From Thermogladius calderae 1633 (GTDB lineage: Archaea; Thermoproteota; Thermoprotei_A; Sulfolobales; Desulfurococcaceae): a stretch of 64,000 nucleotides of DNA. A model generated the notes under the pieces. That model did no database searches and had not been told where the DNA came from. It saw nothing but the letters and a program-made list of their open reading frames with translations. The translations under genes and the position numbers were made by a program. Shown here one piece after another: positions 1-7,265 of the stretch. The stretch spans positions 248,001-312,000 of the forward strand of contig NC_017954.1 in the NCBI RefSeq assembly GCF_000264495.1. The letters are read 5' to 3'. Every line of letters starts with the position of its first letter. Positions within the stretch are counted from its first letter, which is position 1.

Positions 1-2
1 AG

Positions 3-65
3 ACCAAGCCGAATGCCACCGTTATAGTAGCGGGTATAGGCAACACCATAGGGGTGCCTATGTGA
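3..65 (+). CDS. C-terminal end of an unrecognised gene (5' end outside the window)
   Basis: An open frame enters from the left edge and ends at TGA 63-65, giving about 20 residues that finish in G-I-G-N-T-I-G-V-P-M. The stop overlaps the start region of the next gene (GTG at 62, ATG at 65), the tight stop/start overlap typical of archaeal operons, which is the main reason for calling it a real 3' end. Too little is present to assign a family. Confidence 0.5.
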   Translation, partial: TKPNATVIVAGIGNTIGVPM

Positions 66-340
66 TGAACACGCTGGATCCATACACTTTGTTCATGATC
101 GTGCTCACAGTACTATTAATAGTCTACATGTACCTGGAGACCAGGAAGAGGCCTACTAGGACAGAGTACGTTACGCGTGAACTACTAGTCTGCGAGGGCT
201 GCGGGTTCCAAGTAGAGAGGGACTTCGAGCCAGGCGACTTCATAGGGCTCGTTAAGGGTAAGTGCCCAAGGTGCGGGAGGGAGCTTAAGATTAAGGGGAT
301 TTACTCGGTCGATAAAAGTAAGGTTTTAAAAGCCAGCTAG
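62..340 (+). CDS. Membrane-anchored zinc-ribbon protein
   Basis: This is a 92-residue protein. One hydrophobic segment (about residues 9-25) is followed by a short basic stretch and a four-cysteine zinc ribbon (C-E-G-C near residues 44-47 and C-P-R-C near 68-71). The N-terminus probably anchors a soluble zinc ribbon facing the cytoplasm. The start is GTG 62 or ATG 65; both overlap the upstream stop, so the gene is probably the last of an operon entering from the left. Its final codons contain the TATA-like element that I assign to the downstream 5S rRNA gene. Function unknown. Confidence 0.75.
   Translation: MMNTLDPYTLFMIVLTVLLIVYMYLETRKRPTRTEYVTRELLVCEGCGFQVERDFEPGDFIGLVKGKCPRCGRELKIKGIYSVDKSKVLKAS
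321..332 (+). promoter_or_regulatory. Probable TATA box of the 5S rRNA gene
   Basis: The A/T-rich element GTTTTAAAAG lies about 27-30 nt upstream of the first base of the 5S rRNA, the usual archaeal TATA-to-start distance. It sits inside the last codons of the preceding gene (the VLKA codons), so the two features share sequence. Inferred from spacing and composition only. Confidence 0.5.
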
Positions 341-356
341 CCATCAGAATTAGACA

Positions 357-481
357 GCCCGACCCGGCCATAGCGGTTGGGCAACACCCGGTCTCATATC
401 GAACCCGGAAGTTAAGCCAACCGCGTCAAGGTGGCCGTGAGGTCCGAGAGGCCTCGCAGCCACCTTGAGCCGGGATCGGGC
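357..481 (+). rRNA. rrf: 5S ribosomal RNA
   Basis: The roughly 125-nt segment has the hallmarks of archaeal 5S rRNA: a terminal helix formed by GCCCGACCC at 357-365 and GGGATCGGGC at its 3' end, the conserved loop text CGAACCCGGAAGTTAAGCC, and a long G+C-rich helix IV/V around 430-470. No 16S or 23S gene lies beside it, in line with the unlinked 5S genes known in many Thermoproteota. The end positions are set by base pairing and may be off by one or two bases. Confidence 0.95.
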
Positions 482-799
482 CTCTCAGCCTTAACGCTTC
501 TTCTAGAGGAGCGTGACACCGCGGCTAGGAGTCTCACCGACGTGGTAGGGGAGGGCCTTAGAGGCCTCTCCAGCTACCTAGTAGAAGTAAAATGTCGCCG
601 CGTCAAACCCCCTCTCTCCGTGCGGGATTGAAGCCGCCCCGGGCCCCACGGGGTCTCGTCCAGCCACCGCAGAGCCTAGCTCGTCAATAAGAGCGTTTCT
701 CCTGCCCTAGACGAACCAAGAACTCAGCAGACCTCGAAGAGCCGAGGGGCCTGGGCAAACCTATTCTAACGTGTTTCGAGGAAGTCTCATATAGCCGGG

Positions 800-973
800 A
801 TGACTGGGAGGAGGGACTTGGCTGGGAGGCTCTACGGCTCGCTTGCCGCACCAGCCATAGCAGTCTTCAACAGCGCCTACACTGTGGGAACTCGCCACCC
901 CTTCCAAACAGTGTACGTTGTAAGGGTCTCGTGGTTTATAGGAAGACCCTGGTACTTCAAGCCATGCGACTAG
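800..973 (+). CDS. Possible small orphan ORF, 57 aa
   Basis: ATG 800 to TAG 971-973 encodes 57 residues with a hydrophobic stretch near the middle (A-A-P-A-I-A-V-F) and an aromatic C-terminus. There is no clear ribosome-binding site, and I do not recognise the sequence. One copy of the 17-bp direct repeat lies inside and the second begins at its stop codon. It may be a gene fragment or chance. Confidence 0.2.
   Translation: MTGRRDLAGRLYGSLAAPAIAVFNSAYTVGTRHPFQTVYVVRVSWFIGRPWYFKPCD
827..843 (+). repeat. 17-bp direct repeat, copy 1
   Basis: AGGCTCTACGGCTCGCT occurs here and again at 972-988, 145 bp apart start to start, with no extension on either side. It has no evident function. It could be the trace of a small local duplication in a decaying region. 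Confidence 0.5.
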
Positions 974-988
974 GCTCTACGGCTCGCT
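972..988 (+). repeat. 17-bp direct repeat, copy 2
   Basis: This is an exact second copy of the 17-mer at 827-843, starting within the stop codon of the 57-codon open frame. Confidence 0.5.
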
Positions 989-1171
989 ATCCCTGGAAGC
1001 GCTTCAACAATTCTCAGCGGCATCGCTACTGGGCCTACTACGAGCATAAGCCCGTCGAAAAGCGTCGACTCCCCCCTTCTTCAGCAAATACCACTATACC
1101 CTACCGTCTCCCCACATCGGGCTTAAGCAGAACGAGGATTGCTTAGAAAAAACGCTCCGCTACGCCCACTA

Positions 1172-1579
1172 CTAGTGTTGGAATCGCCACTCAAACAGCT
1201 TGCCGAATAGTGCTGGACAGGCATTGCACTTGGCCGGGTTCACGTCTCTCGTGGCTACGTAGTGTATTCCACACGCGTACTTCTTGTACAAAACGTAAAA
1301 AGTGAGGTTTAAGAGCTCAGTGTAGGCGTCTAGGCCGCACTTTCGCCCCGAGGCTACCTCCTCGGCGAGCTTGTCCAGTCTCTCGTCGACGTCCTTAATT
1401 CTCGTGAAGTCGTGTAAGCCCCGCTCGCCCTTAATGTACCTCGTTAAGAGGGCTGGCGAAATGCCTAAGCACGTGCTCACCTTGCCCCGGTCGACTCCTC
1501 TGGCCAGGAGCTTGATTGCGAGGCTCCTCTTTAGCGAGGGCTCTACGTGCCTGGCGGCGAACTCTAGTATGCTCTTCAT
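1172..1579 (-). CDS. HTH transcriptional regulator with C-terminal Cys cluster
   Basis: The protein has 135 residues. Its N-terminal half predicts a helix-turn-helix of the Xre/Cro-like type (GVDRGKVSTCLGISPALLTRYIKG, residues about 28-51, with the recognition helix after the I-S-P turn). The C-terminus carries Cys and His residues (C-G-I-H then C-N-A-C, residues about 102-121) that could bind metal. The layout resembles small archaeal regulators of the COG2522 kind, but that link is only by pattern. ATG 1577-1579 has GGTG about 8 nt upstream. It follows the DUF438/PAS remnant immediately, so both were probably one transcript, suggesting a sensor-regulator pair before the upstream gene decayed. 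Confidence 0.7.
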   Translation of the reverse strand: MKSILEFAARHVEPSLKRSLAIKLLARGVDRGKVSTCLGISPALLTRYIKGERGLHDFTRIKDVDERLDKLAEEVASGRKCGLDAYTELLNLTFYVLYKKYACGIHYVATRDVNPAKCNACPALFGKLFEWRFQH

Positions 1580-1580
1580 T

Positions 1581-2057
1581 CTATAGCACCAGGATCTTCT
1601 TCTTGACCTCCTCGGGGTTGTTCACGACGTCCGTCAAGTCTTCAACTATCTCTAGTGTCCCGAGTAGCTTTCCTTCCCAGTTCTTGACGGGCGCGATTAA
1701 GACCCTTATCATCCTGTCTCCCAGCCTCGTCCAGAACTCTCCGTACTTGAACTGCCCCTTCTTCAAGGCCTCGACGTTTGTCATGACGTACTTCTCGAGC
1801 CTCGGTGGGTGGCAGAACGGTATCCTCCTCCCCAGTATGGTCTTCGTCCTCACAAAGCCGCCGGCTATCTCGCTCTCCGAGAAGAACCTGACTCTGTCGT
1901 TTACGTCGCCGTACGTTACTTCGAGTGGTAGCGCCCTGAAAATGCCTTCAATCTCCTCCGGTGCCAAGAAGCCTGTTTCGAGCTCGAGGTCCCCCTCCCT
2001 CTTAACGATGTAAGTGTCTGGGTATTTCGCTATGACGAGTTCATAGTGACCGTTATG
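1581..2057 (-). pseudogene. DUF438-like PAS-domain protein, truncated or degraded at the 5' end
   Basis: The frame reads through a PAS-like domain typical of the C-terminus of DUF438 proteins (E-T-G-F-L-A-P-E-E-I-E-G-I-F, then V-R-F-F-S-E-S-E-I and G-R-R-I-P-F-C-H-P-P). The first usable start in frame is TTG at 1967 (128 aa), but homologous-looking sequence continues upstream (H-Y-E-L-V-I-A-K-Y-P-D) to an in-frame TAG at 2058-2060. No ATG, GTG or TTG lies in that extension. A partial second copy of this upstream part, without the TAG, lies at 3923-3957. I therefore read this as a remnant of a larger sensor protein. The 128-aa form could still be expressed with the downstream regulator. Confidence 0.6.
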
Positions 2058-2202
2058 CTACCCTAGAAAGCAAGCGACGAATCGTCTTTTTGCTTTGTGT
2101 TACAGTACTCAATGCAAGCAAAGGGTTCTCGACCATAAACTCGCCCCAGTTACTGCGGGTTCGTAGAGGAGACGTAGCGGGGAAAAAGTAAATCAGACAA
2201 AG

Positions 2203-3644
2203 CTAAGATCCGAGCCGCCAGCTATAGCTATTGCTCCACAAAAGGACGGCCATCGTGACGTTCGTGCTGTCACCGGTGTTCAGCTCCATGTACATCGAGT
2301 GATATACCACCATTGGCGGGTATCCACCAGGCTTGTTGGGGTCTAAGTATCCAAAGCTGCTCGGCACGACCGTAAATAACACATCGTTCAGCCGGCCCTC
2401 AGGCCACCCCCCTCTTTCAACTATGTGTCTCACTCTGACCTTACCTAAAGGCGGGTCTGTTAAGTCCATCCACGTATAGTATGGCGCGTTTGGCTCTGTA
2501 AAACCTGTCGAGTATTCAATAGTAGCAGAGAAGCCTATAACTGATGAGACGGTGTAGGTTATTACCCTCTGCGAGCCGACGTTCTTGGGACCCCAGTCGT
2601 CCAGTACTTGACCGGATAGGCGTCAGTCTTCCAGTGTATTACGGTTTCAAATACTCTTGGGTAGTGGTTAATTGTAGACCGCCCACAAGTGGTCTGGTAA
2701 CCCTTACCCGAGTGAACAGCATATGCGTAAAACACGTGGTACAGAGTGCCGGTGGCCGACGTAAAGTTCCCGTAGTAATATCGGATGTAAAATGACTGGT
2801 AGCCTGTGAGTTCTCCACACACTCTCCCCCTCGTGTAGCTTGCGATCCAGCCAACGGTGCCCAGCAAGACCATGCCGCTAGGCCCCTCCTTAATCGACGT
2901 TGATGGAACAAGGTCTCTAGGCAAGAGAGGCGCGAGCCTGGTGAACACGCTGTCGGGTAAGTGGGCTTTCAATACGAAGACCACCACGCTGGCTGCGTTG
3001 TTTTCGTCCAGGTTTTCGACTACTACAGTGCCCGGGGGCCTCGTGTAGTAGGCCACGGCATCCGCGCTAACTACTGCTGGGTGTAGTCTGCAACCACCGG
3101 GCTTCTCGCCTTCTCTAGGTTGCCATAGAGTCTCGTCGCTTGGGTCGCACACCATTACCGGTTGGTAGGTCTTGCCGTAGACCTGTGAGAGTACTTTGAA
3201 GACTGATGTGTGAGCGTCTAGCACTAAATGGTCCCGCGCCTTTGGATCCTTGTTGACGAGCACGATTATGTAGTTGGAGGCTTTGTCGAGCAACCTTGTA
3301 AGCACGTAGTAGTAGTTTAGGAGCTTGAGTCCCGCATCCCGCGTATTGATTACTACGACTGAGTTGTCCTCAAGCTTAGTCGCTCTTGCTAAGCCTTCTT
3401 CTAGCGGTATGTAGGTGAGCTGTATGCCCAATGACTCGAAGAGTCGCTGTACACTACTCGGGATGCTTCCAACAACGTAGAACTTAACTAGGCTGTTTAT
3501 CCCCGACAAGTCGTAAGACCGCGACTCTCCAGCAACCACGCTACTAAACGTTTGAAAGTGGTACCCGTAAAGTACTGAGACGATTACGAGAACGGAGAGC
3601 AGCAACGCTACCGCTAGCGCTACGTGCTCGGCCGGCTTTTTCAA
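2203..3644 (-). pseudogene. Membrane-anchored extracellular protein, split by a -1 frameshift
   Basis: TTG 3644 (GAGGTG about 7 nt upstream, TATA-like element at 3665-3676) opens a frame with an N-terminal membrane anchor (residues about 8-27) and a long soluble part facing outward. That frame stops after 360 codons at 2562. Sequence in the next frame continues in similar composition (W-G-P-K-N-V-G-S-Q-R-V-I-T-Y) to a stop at 2203. Restoring one base near 2598-2604 joins K-Y-W to D-D-W-G-P-K-N and gives a single protein of about 480 residues. This is either a genuine inactivating deletion, a sequencing error, or a programmed shift. Family not recognised; several Cys (residues about 165-185 and 270-315) may form disulfides. 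Confidence 0.65.
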
Positions 3645-3664
3645 ACGCGTACACCTCTCTTACA

Positions 3665-3676
3665 CTTTATATACTA
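3665..3676 (-). promoter_or_regulatory. TATA box of the frameshifted membrane-protein gene
   Basis: On the reverse strand TAGTATATAAAG lies about 25 nt upstream of TTG 3644, a good archaeal TATA element implying a transcript that starts at or just before the start codon region. Confidence 0.5.
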
Positions 3677-3922
3677 TCTTTTTTCCTAGAAAAACTTTGT
3701 TCAACCTCTACCACAAATTTCCGCGCACCTATTACTAATTTTAGATTAAGGTGTCTCTAAGCGGCGCGCTGAAGAATAAGTCCTGTGGTGGGTAGTGCAC
3801 TAGGGCGTTTCGTTCCTGCGTACTGGGGATGGGCCACTCAATCCGCAACGCCATTCACGGGCGGTTGAGCAGGAGGTACTCTGTGAGACTTGAGAATTTC
3901 GTGGCATTCCGCCTCATGGGTT

Positions 3923-3957
3923 TTTCGCTATAACGAGTTCATAGTGACTGTTAAGCT
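3923..3957 (-). repeat. Partial second copy of the DUF438-like gene segment
   Basis: This 35-nt stretch matches 2025-2059 at 32 of 35 positions. Weaker similarity continues about 24 nt further in the upstream direction of the reverse-strand frame. On the reverse strand it reads L-N-S-H-Y-E-L-V-I-A-K-N-P and then stops, whereas the copy at 2025-2059 reads H-N-G-H-Y-E-L-V-I-A-K-Y-P and goes on into the PAS domain. It is a diverged duplicate of the same coding segment. Confidence 0.6.
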
Positions 3958-4002
3958 GTCTCAGAATACTAGTGACGGAAACGCTAGGGAGCCCACGCGA
4001 AC

Positions 4003-4173
4003 TTGAAGAAAGAGCTAGAGAGCGTGAAGCCCGAGCTCGTGCCGAAGCTCGGCGAGGAAGAGCTGGCTGAGCCCATTTGGCCCGCTGGCATGCTTAGCCA
4101 GAGGGCGGCGAGGAGACGGGGGCTAGCAAGGGACTTTCACAGAATAGACGTCGCAGCTCTAAAGAGCCCCTGA
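4003..4173 (+). pseudogene. Small coding-like remnant, 56 codons
   Basis: From TTG 4003 to TGA 4171-4173 the frame has strongly coding-like use (K-K-E-L-E-S-V-K-P-E-L-V, mostly G/C-ending Glu, Lys and Leu codons), with an in-frame stop at 3985-3987 just upstream. No ribosome-binding site or promoter is evident. It looks like the C-terminal piece of a lost gene; I cannot name the family. Confidence 0.3.
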
Positions 4174-4325
4174 GTAGCGGTAAGTTCGGAGAAGCCTGGA
4201 GCACGCTCGTGGAGGTGCCCAGCGCGGGGTCTACAACCGCTGATGTAGTGCTCTTGGTGTAATACAGCGCCCCCGCGTCCCCTGGGTACGCAAATAGCCT
4301 GGATAACGAGGATATTGGGCTACGG

Positions 4326-5651
4326 CTACGAGGCTGTGAGGAAGTCCTGGATCCTCTTTCTTAGCTCCTCAATTTTCTTGATCGTGTTGAAGAGGGGCCT
4401 GTGAGCTAGGATACTCACTGATGCGGCTACAGCTGTCGTCAGCGCGAGGAAGCCTATGACGAAGATGTAGCCGGTGCTCACGAGAGTTGAGGCTGCCTTG
4501 CTGGCTTGTGCTATGACAGGGTTTTCAACGGTGTTTGTCTGGGTCACCGTCATCGTCTGCGTGAGCGTTGAGTTGTGCCTGACCGTGATGGTCTGTGTCA
4601 GGGTGCTGTTCTGTAACACCGTTGTGGTCACTGTGCTTGTGAAGGTGTTGTTGACGTAGATGGTCTGCGTCAGGGTAGACGTCACCGTAGATGTCAGTGT
4701 GGTTGTGGCGGTCGTCGTCTTTGTGACCGTGACGTATACTGTAGTCGTAGTGTTAGTGCTAGTGACCGTGGACGTGGTAGTAGTCGGAGGGGGCGTGACG
4801 ATGTTCCCGGTGGGCGGGTTTACTGTGACCCCTTGGTAGCACGTCCTCGGCGGGGGGTCTAGCATGACTTGGCGTATTGTACTGTTGTAACCCGTGTTCG
4901 ACTGGGGGTCGTAGACAACGATCCAGATACTCGAGGTGTTGGTGACGACCGGGAGTGTTAGCGTGGTGTACAGGTCACCGTAGGCTCCAGTCCCTAATAC
5001 TGCGAGGTGAAGGGGGTTGCCCGGTATGTTGGGGTATACGGCGAGTATCTCGTAGATCTTGAAGGGGGCGAGCCCCCTGGCGTACACGTATATCTGGGGT
5101 GGTGATGCCACCTGGTTGGTTATTATGCTCGGCATAACCGATACCGTCACGTTACCCACCGTGTTGTTGCTCCATAAGTCGACAGCCCAATTGTAGCCGC
5201 TTATAAAGACATTTCCCGACGCGAGTGTGCAGGCGTAGACGAGTTTATTGTCGCTCATGAGCGAGACTACTATGGAGTAGGTGTTGGTGGTGTATATAGT
5301 GTACCCGGACAAGTCTGACGACAAGTAAAAGGGTGCCGTGCTATTCGGGTATATGACCTTTGTGTCGCTGTAGACCGCAACGCCGTTGAAAACGAGCGTG
5401 ACGTTTAGCAAGCCGCCGATGTCGTTGTAGTTGAGGACAACGCCTTCTATCGAGACGTAGGGTCTCCACAGGTATATGTCGGAGCCGTTGAAGAACCCTA
5501 CAAGGCTACCCGTGATAGTGTATATACCCTCAAAGCACAGGCTCTGGGAGACCGCGTGCCAGGTGGAGCTGAGCGTGAAGGCTAGCGCTAAAGCTATGAA
5601 AACGATCGCGGGAAACCTCCCCATGCTACCACGTTTCAGCGCGGCAAACAC
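4326..5651 (-). CDS. Secreted, Thr-rich cell-surface protein with C-terminal membrane anchor
   Basis: The protein has up to 441 residues. An N-terminal signal peptide (hydrophobic core about residues 14-30) precedes about 230 residues of beta-rich extracellular sequence with many N-glycosylation sequons. A Thr/Ser-Val low-complexity stalk of about 90 residues follows (residues about 285-380), including two close copies of N-S-T-L-T-Q-T-x-T-V. The chain ends in a single transmembrane helix (about 397-419) and a short charged tail. This is the usual design of archaeal surface-anchored proteins whose stalk spans the S-layer region. The start may be GTG 5651 or ATG 5624. It shares an intergenic promoter region with the divergent pyruvate kinase gene. 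Ligand or activity unknown. Confidence 0.75.
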   Translation of the reverse strand: MFAALKRGSMGRFPAIVFIALALAFTLSSTWHAVSQSLCFEGIYTITGSLVGFFNGSDIYLWRPYVSIEGVVLNYNDIGGLLNVTLVFNGVAVYSDTKVIYPNSTAPFYLSSDLSGYTIYTTNTYSIVVSLMSDNKLVYACTLASGNVFISGYNWAVDLWSNNTVGNVTVSVMPSIITNQVASPPQIYVYARGLAPFKIYEILAVYPNIPGNPLHLAVLGTGAYGDLYTTLTLPVVTNTSSIWIVVYDPQSNTGYNSTIRQVMLDPPPRTCYQGVTVNPPTGNIVTPPPTTTTSTVTSTNTTTTVYVTVTKTTTATTTLTSTVTSTLTQTIYVNNTFTSTVTTTVLQNSTLTQTITVRHNSTLTQTMTVTQTNTVENPVIAQASKAASTLVSTGYIFVIGFLALTTAVAASVSILAHRPLFNTIKKIEELRKRIQDFLTAS

Positions 5652-5674
5652 TAGGTAATTAATGTATAAGGGGG

Positions 5675-5688
5675 TTACTTAAATAAGA
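5675..5688. promoter_or_regulatory. Divergent promoter between surface-protein gene and pyk
   Basis: GTTACTTAAATAAG contains TATA-like text readable on both strands. It is about 15-20 nt from GTG 5698 of pyk and about 30 nt from GTG 5651 on the other strand, so at least pyk may be transcribed with almost no leader. Inferred from spacing only. Confidence 0.4.
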
Positions 5689-5697
5689 TTCCTACGT

Positions 5698-7119
5698 GTG
5701 GCGGGTTTGAAAACGAAGATCATTGTGACTCTTGGCCCGGCTACTAAGTCCTACGACATCATAAAAAGGCTGATTAAAGAGGGCGTGTCCGGGTTCAGAA
5801 TTAACTTCAGCCACGGCGACACGAGCGAGTGGGATTTATTTGTCAAACTAGTCAGGGAGGCGGCGAGCGAGCTCGATCAGCCGACCTCGCTTATAGGGGA
5901 CCTGAGAGGCCCGCAGATCAGGATAGGCGTCTTAGACCAGGGGGTTCTCAAAGTAGAGCGAGACCAGGTTTTGAGGTTTGTCTTCGGGGAGAAAGCCGGG
6001 GAGAAAGAAATCCCGGTAAGGTCTAAGAGCCTCTTCGAGACCGTAGAGGTTGGTGACACGATACTGGTTGGAGACGGCGAGTGCATCCTACGAGTCGTCG
6101 AGGTAGGAGACGACTATTTCCAGGCGAGAGCTCTCTACGACGGAGTTATAGGGTCGGGCAAGAAGATTGTTGCGAGAGGCAAGGAGCCCAACGTGCCTCT
6201 CCTGTCAAGCGAAGACGTCTCGTTGGTCAAGTATGCTGTGGACCGCGAGTTCACGTTCATAGGGGTTAGCTATGTTAGGAGCGGGCACGACATCAATGTC
6301 GTGAGGAACCTTATCGAGGGTATGAAGGGCTCTACGGGGATAATAGCGAAAATAGAGACTCCCACAGCGTATAGGAACCTAGCCGAGATCGTCAGCTCGA
6401 GCGACATGGTACTCATCGCGAGAGGAGACCTCGGCCTACACTTCGACCTAGAGAAGCTCCCCACTATACAGAAGGAGGTGATCATCTCCTCCGTCAGCTA
6501 CGGGAGGCCCGTCATAGTAGCGACCCAGATCCTCGAGTCGATGGTAGAGCAACCTAGGCCGAGTAGGAGCGAGGTAGTAGACGTCTATAGCGCTGTCCAA
6601 GACATGGTCGACGCCCTTATGTTGACGAACGAGACGGCTGTCGGAAAGTACCCTCTCGAGACTGTTAGGTGGTTGAAGAAGATAATCGAGTCGGCCGAGG
6701 CCAACATCAAAGTAGAGCAGGCCAAGAGTATCAGGGATTCGCTGGCCAAGAGGTCTCTCAAGGACAAGTACGTCCACGGCCTGTTGTCTTTAGCTGAGAG
6801 CGTGGAGGGTAAAGTGCTCGTCTTCTCCAAAACCGGCTCTGTACCCCCGCTGATAGCCAGGATGAGGCCCCAAGTCCCCGTGATAGTCGGCACGCCCGAC
6901 AGAAGACTGGCCGAGAGGCTAACGCTATTCTACGGTCTCAAAGTGTACGACATGAGCAAGAATGTTCAGGGCGATGTCAGTTATGAAGAGGGGATTAGGT
7001 TGCTGGAAAGTCTCGCCAGGAGTAGAGGAGAGCTCTCAATCGGGGACGTCGTGGCGGAGTCTTTCGCTAGGCCAGGCGAAGACATGCACGAGATCCTAAT
7101 CAAAAGGATACTGTTTTAA
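5698..7119 (+). CDS. pyk: Pyruvate kinase
   Basis: The 473-residue protein makes pyruvate and ATP from phosphoenolpyruvate and ADP, the last glycolytic step, in the cytoplasm. Family motifs are in order: K-I-I-V-T-L-G-P-A-T at the N-terminus, F-R-I-N-F-S-H-G (residues about 33-40), the PK signature with the catalytic Lys in I-I-A-K-I-E-T-P (about 215-222), and M-V-L-I-A-R-G-D-L-G binding Mg2+. The alpha/beta C-domain follows. Length matches archaeal pyruvate kinases. GTG 5698 gives the expected N-terminus. Triosephosphate isomerase and FBP aldolase/phosphatase lie downstream on the other strand, making a small central-carbon neighbourhood. The stop codon overlaps the 3' end of the convergent tRNA-Thr. 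Confidence 0.95.
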   Translation: MAGLKTKIIVTLGPATKSYDIIKRLIKEGVSGFRINFSHGDTSEWDLFVKLVREAASELDQPTSLIGDLRGPQIRIGVLDQGVLKVERDQVLRFVFGEKAGEKEIPVRSKSLFETVEVGDTILVGDGECILRVVEVGDDYFQARALYDGVIGSGKKIVARGKEPNVPLLSSEDVSLVKYAVDREFTFIGVSYVRSGHDINVVRNLIEGMKGSTGIIAKIETPTAYRNLAEIVSSSDMVLIARGDLGLHFDLEKLPTIQKEVIISSVSYGRPVIVATQILESMVEQPRPSRSEVVDVYSAVQDMVDALMLTNETAVGKYPLETVRWLKKIIESAEANIKVEQAKSIRDSLAKRSLKDKYVHGLLSLAESVEGKVLVFSKTGSVPPLIARMRPQVPVIVGTPDRRLAERLTLFYGLKVYDMSKNVQGDVSYEEGIRLLESLARSRGELSIGDVVAESFARPGEDMHEILIKRILF

Positions 7120-7219
7120 GCCGCCGGCGGGATTTGAACCCGCGTCCACCGGCTCTCCCGACCTCGGCTACACCGTAGCCATACGAGGCCGGCGCTCTAC
7201 CCGGCTGAGCTACGGCGGC
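7119..7219 (-). tRNA. tRNA-Thr (CGU anticodon) with a 27-nt intron
   Basis: A complete cloverleaf folds on the reverse strand: acceptor GCCGCCG/CGGCGGC with discriminator U, D arm, anticodon stem CCGGC/GCCGG, five-base variable loop and T arm GCGGG-TTCAAAT-CCCGC. The anticodon stem encloses 34 nt instead of 7. Removing 27 nt at the canonical 37/38 site leaves loop CUCGUAA with anticodon CGU, and discriminator U fits archaeal tRNA-Thr. CCA is not encoded. The discriminator base (7119) is also the last base of the pyk stop codon. Confidence 0.9.
7155..7181 (-). other. tRNA-Thr intron
   Basis: This 27-nt insertion sits after anticodon-loop position 37 and can form the helix GGCTAC/GTAGCC, as expected of archaeal introns cut at a bulge-helix-bulge by the splicing endonuclease. 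A structural endonuclease subunit (43024-43527) and the RtcB ligase (40118-41566) are encoded elsewhere in the window. Confidence 0.8.
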
Positions 7220-7265
7220 TCCGCACCGGAATTAATAAATTCTCACGCGGATTTTATAGGTTTCA

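Larger units (their letters stand above)
482..1171. other. Long stretch without a confident gene, downstream of 5S rRNA
   Basis: These 690 bases hold no recognisable protein family. The only items seen are a 57-codon open frame at 800-973 and a 17-bp exact direct repeat at 827-843 and 972-988. Other open frames here (for example 431-631 over the 5S gene and 931-1146) lack start signals and are rich in Ser, Arg and Pro, as expected for non-coding G+C-rich DNA. I see no tRNA cloverleaf or transposase remnant. Confidence 0.6.
3645..4325. other. Decayed intergenic region with gene remnants
   Basis: These 680 bases lack an intact recognisable gene. They contain a partial second copy (3923-3957) of the DUF438-like upstream segment and a 56-codon open frame at 4003-4173 with coding-like composition. 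The rest shows no RNA gene, repeat array or conserved family that I can identify. Confidence 0.55.

Noticed and set aside
431-631. 66-codon forward open frame over the 5S rRNA end
   Set aside because: It begins inside the 5S helix IV/V region and has no ribosome-binding site; it is a by-product of G+C-rich RNA sequence.
931-1146. 71-codon forward open frame
   Set aside because: Arg/Ser/Pro-rich with no start signal, and it overlaps the 57-codon frame in another phase. No family resemblance.
1516-2013. 165-codon forward frame opposite the regulator and PAS remnant
   Set aside because: It is the antisense shadow of two reverse-strand genes with recognisable domains; its Ser-rich composition is typical of such shadows.
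2203-3644. Two separate genes (88 aa and 360 aa)
   Set aside because: The 88-aa frame has no start signals and its sequence continues upstream to the frameshift point in open phase, so a single broken gene is the better reading.
4480-4790. Possible tandem DNA repeat or minisatellite
   Set aside because: The near-repetitive DNA is the codon run of the Thr-rich stalk of the surface protein, with irregular units, and is explained by protein composition.
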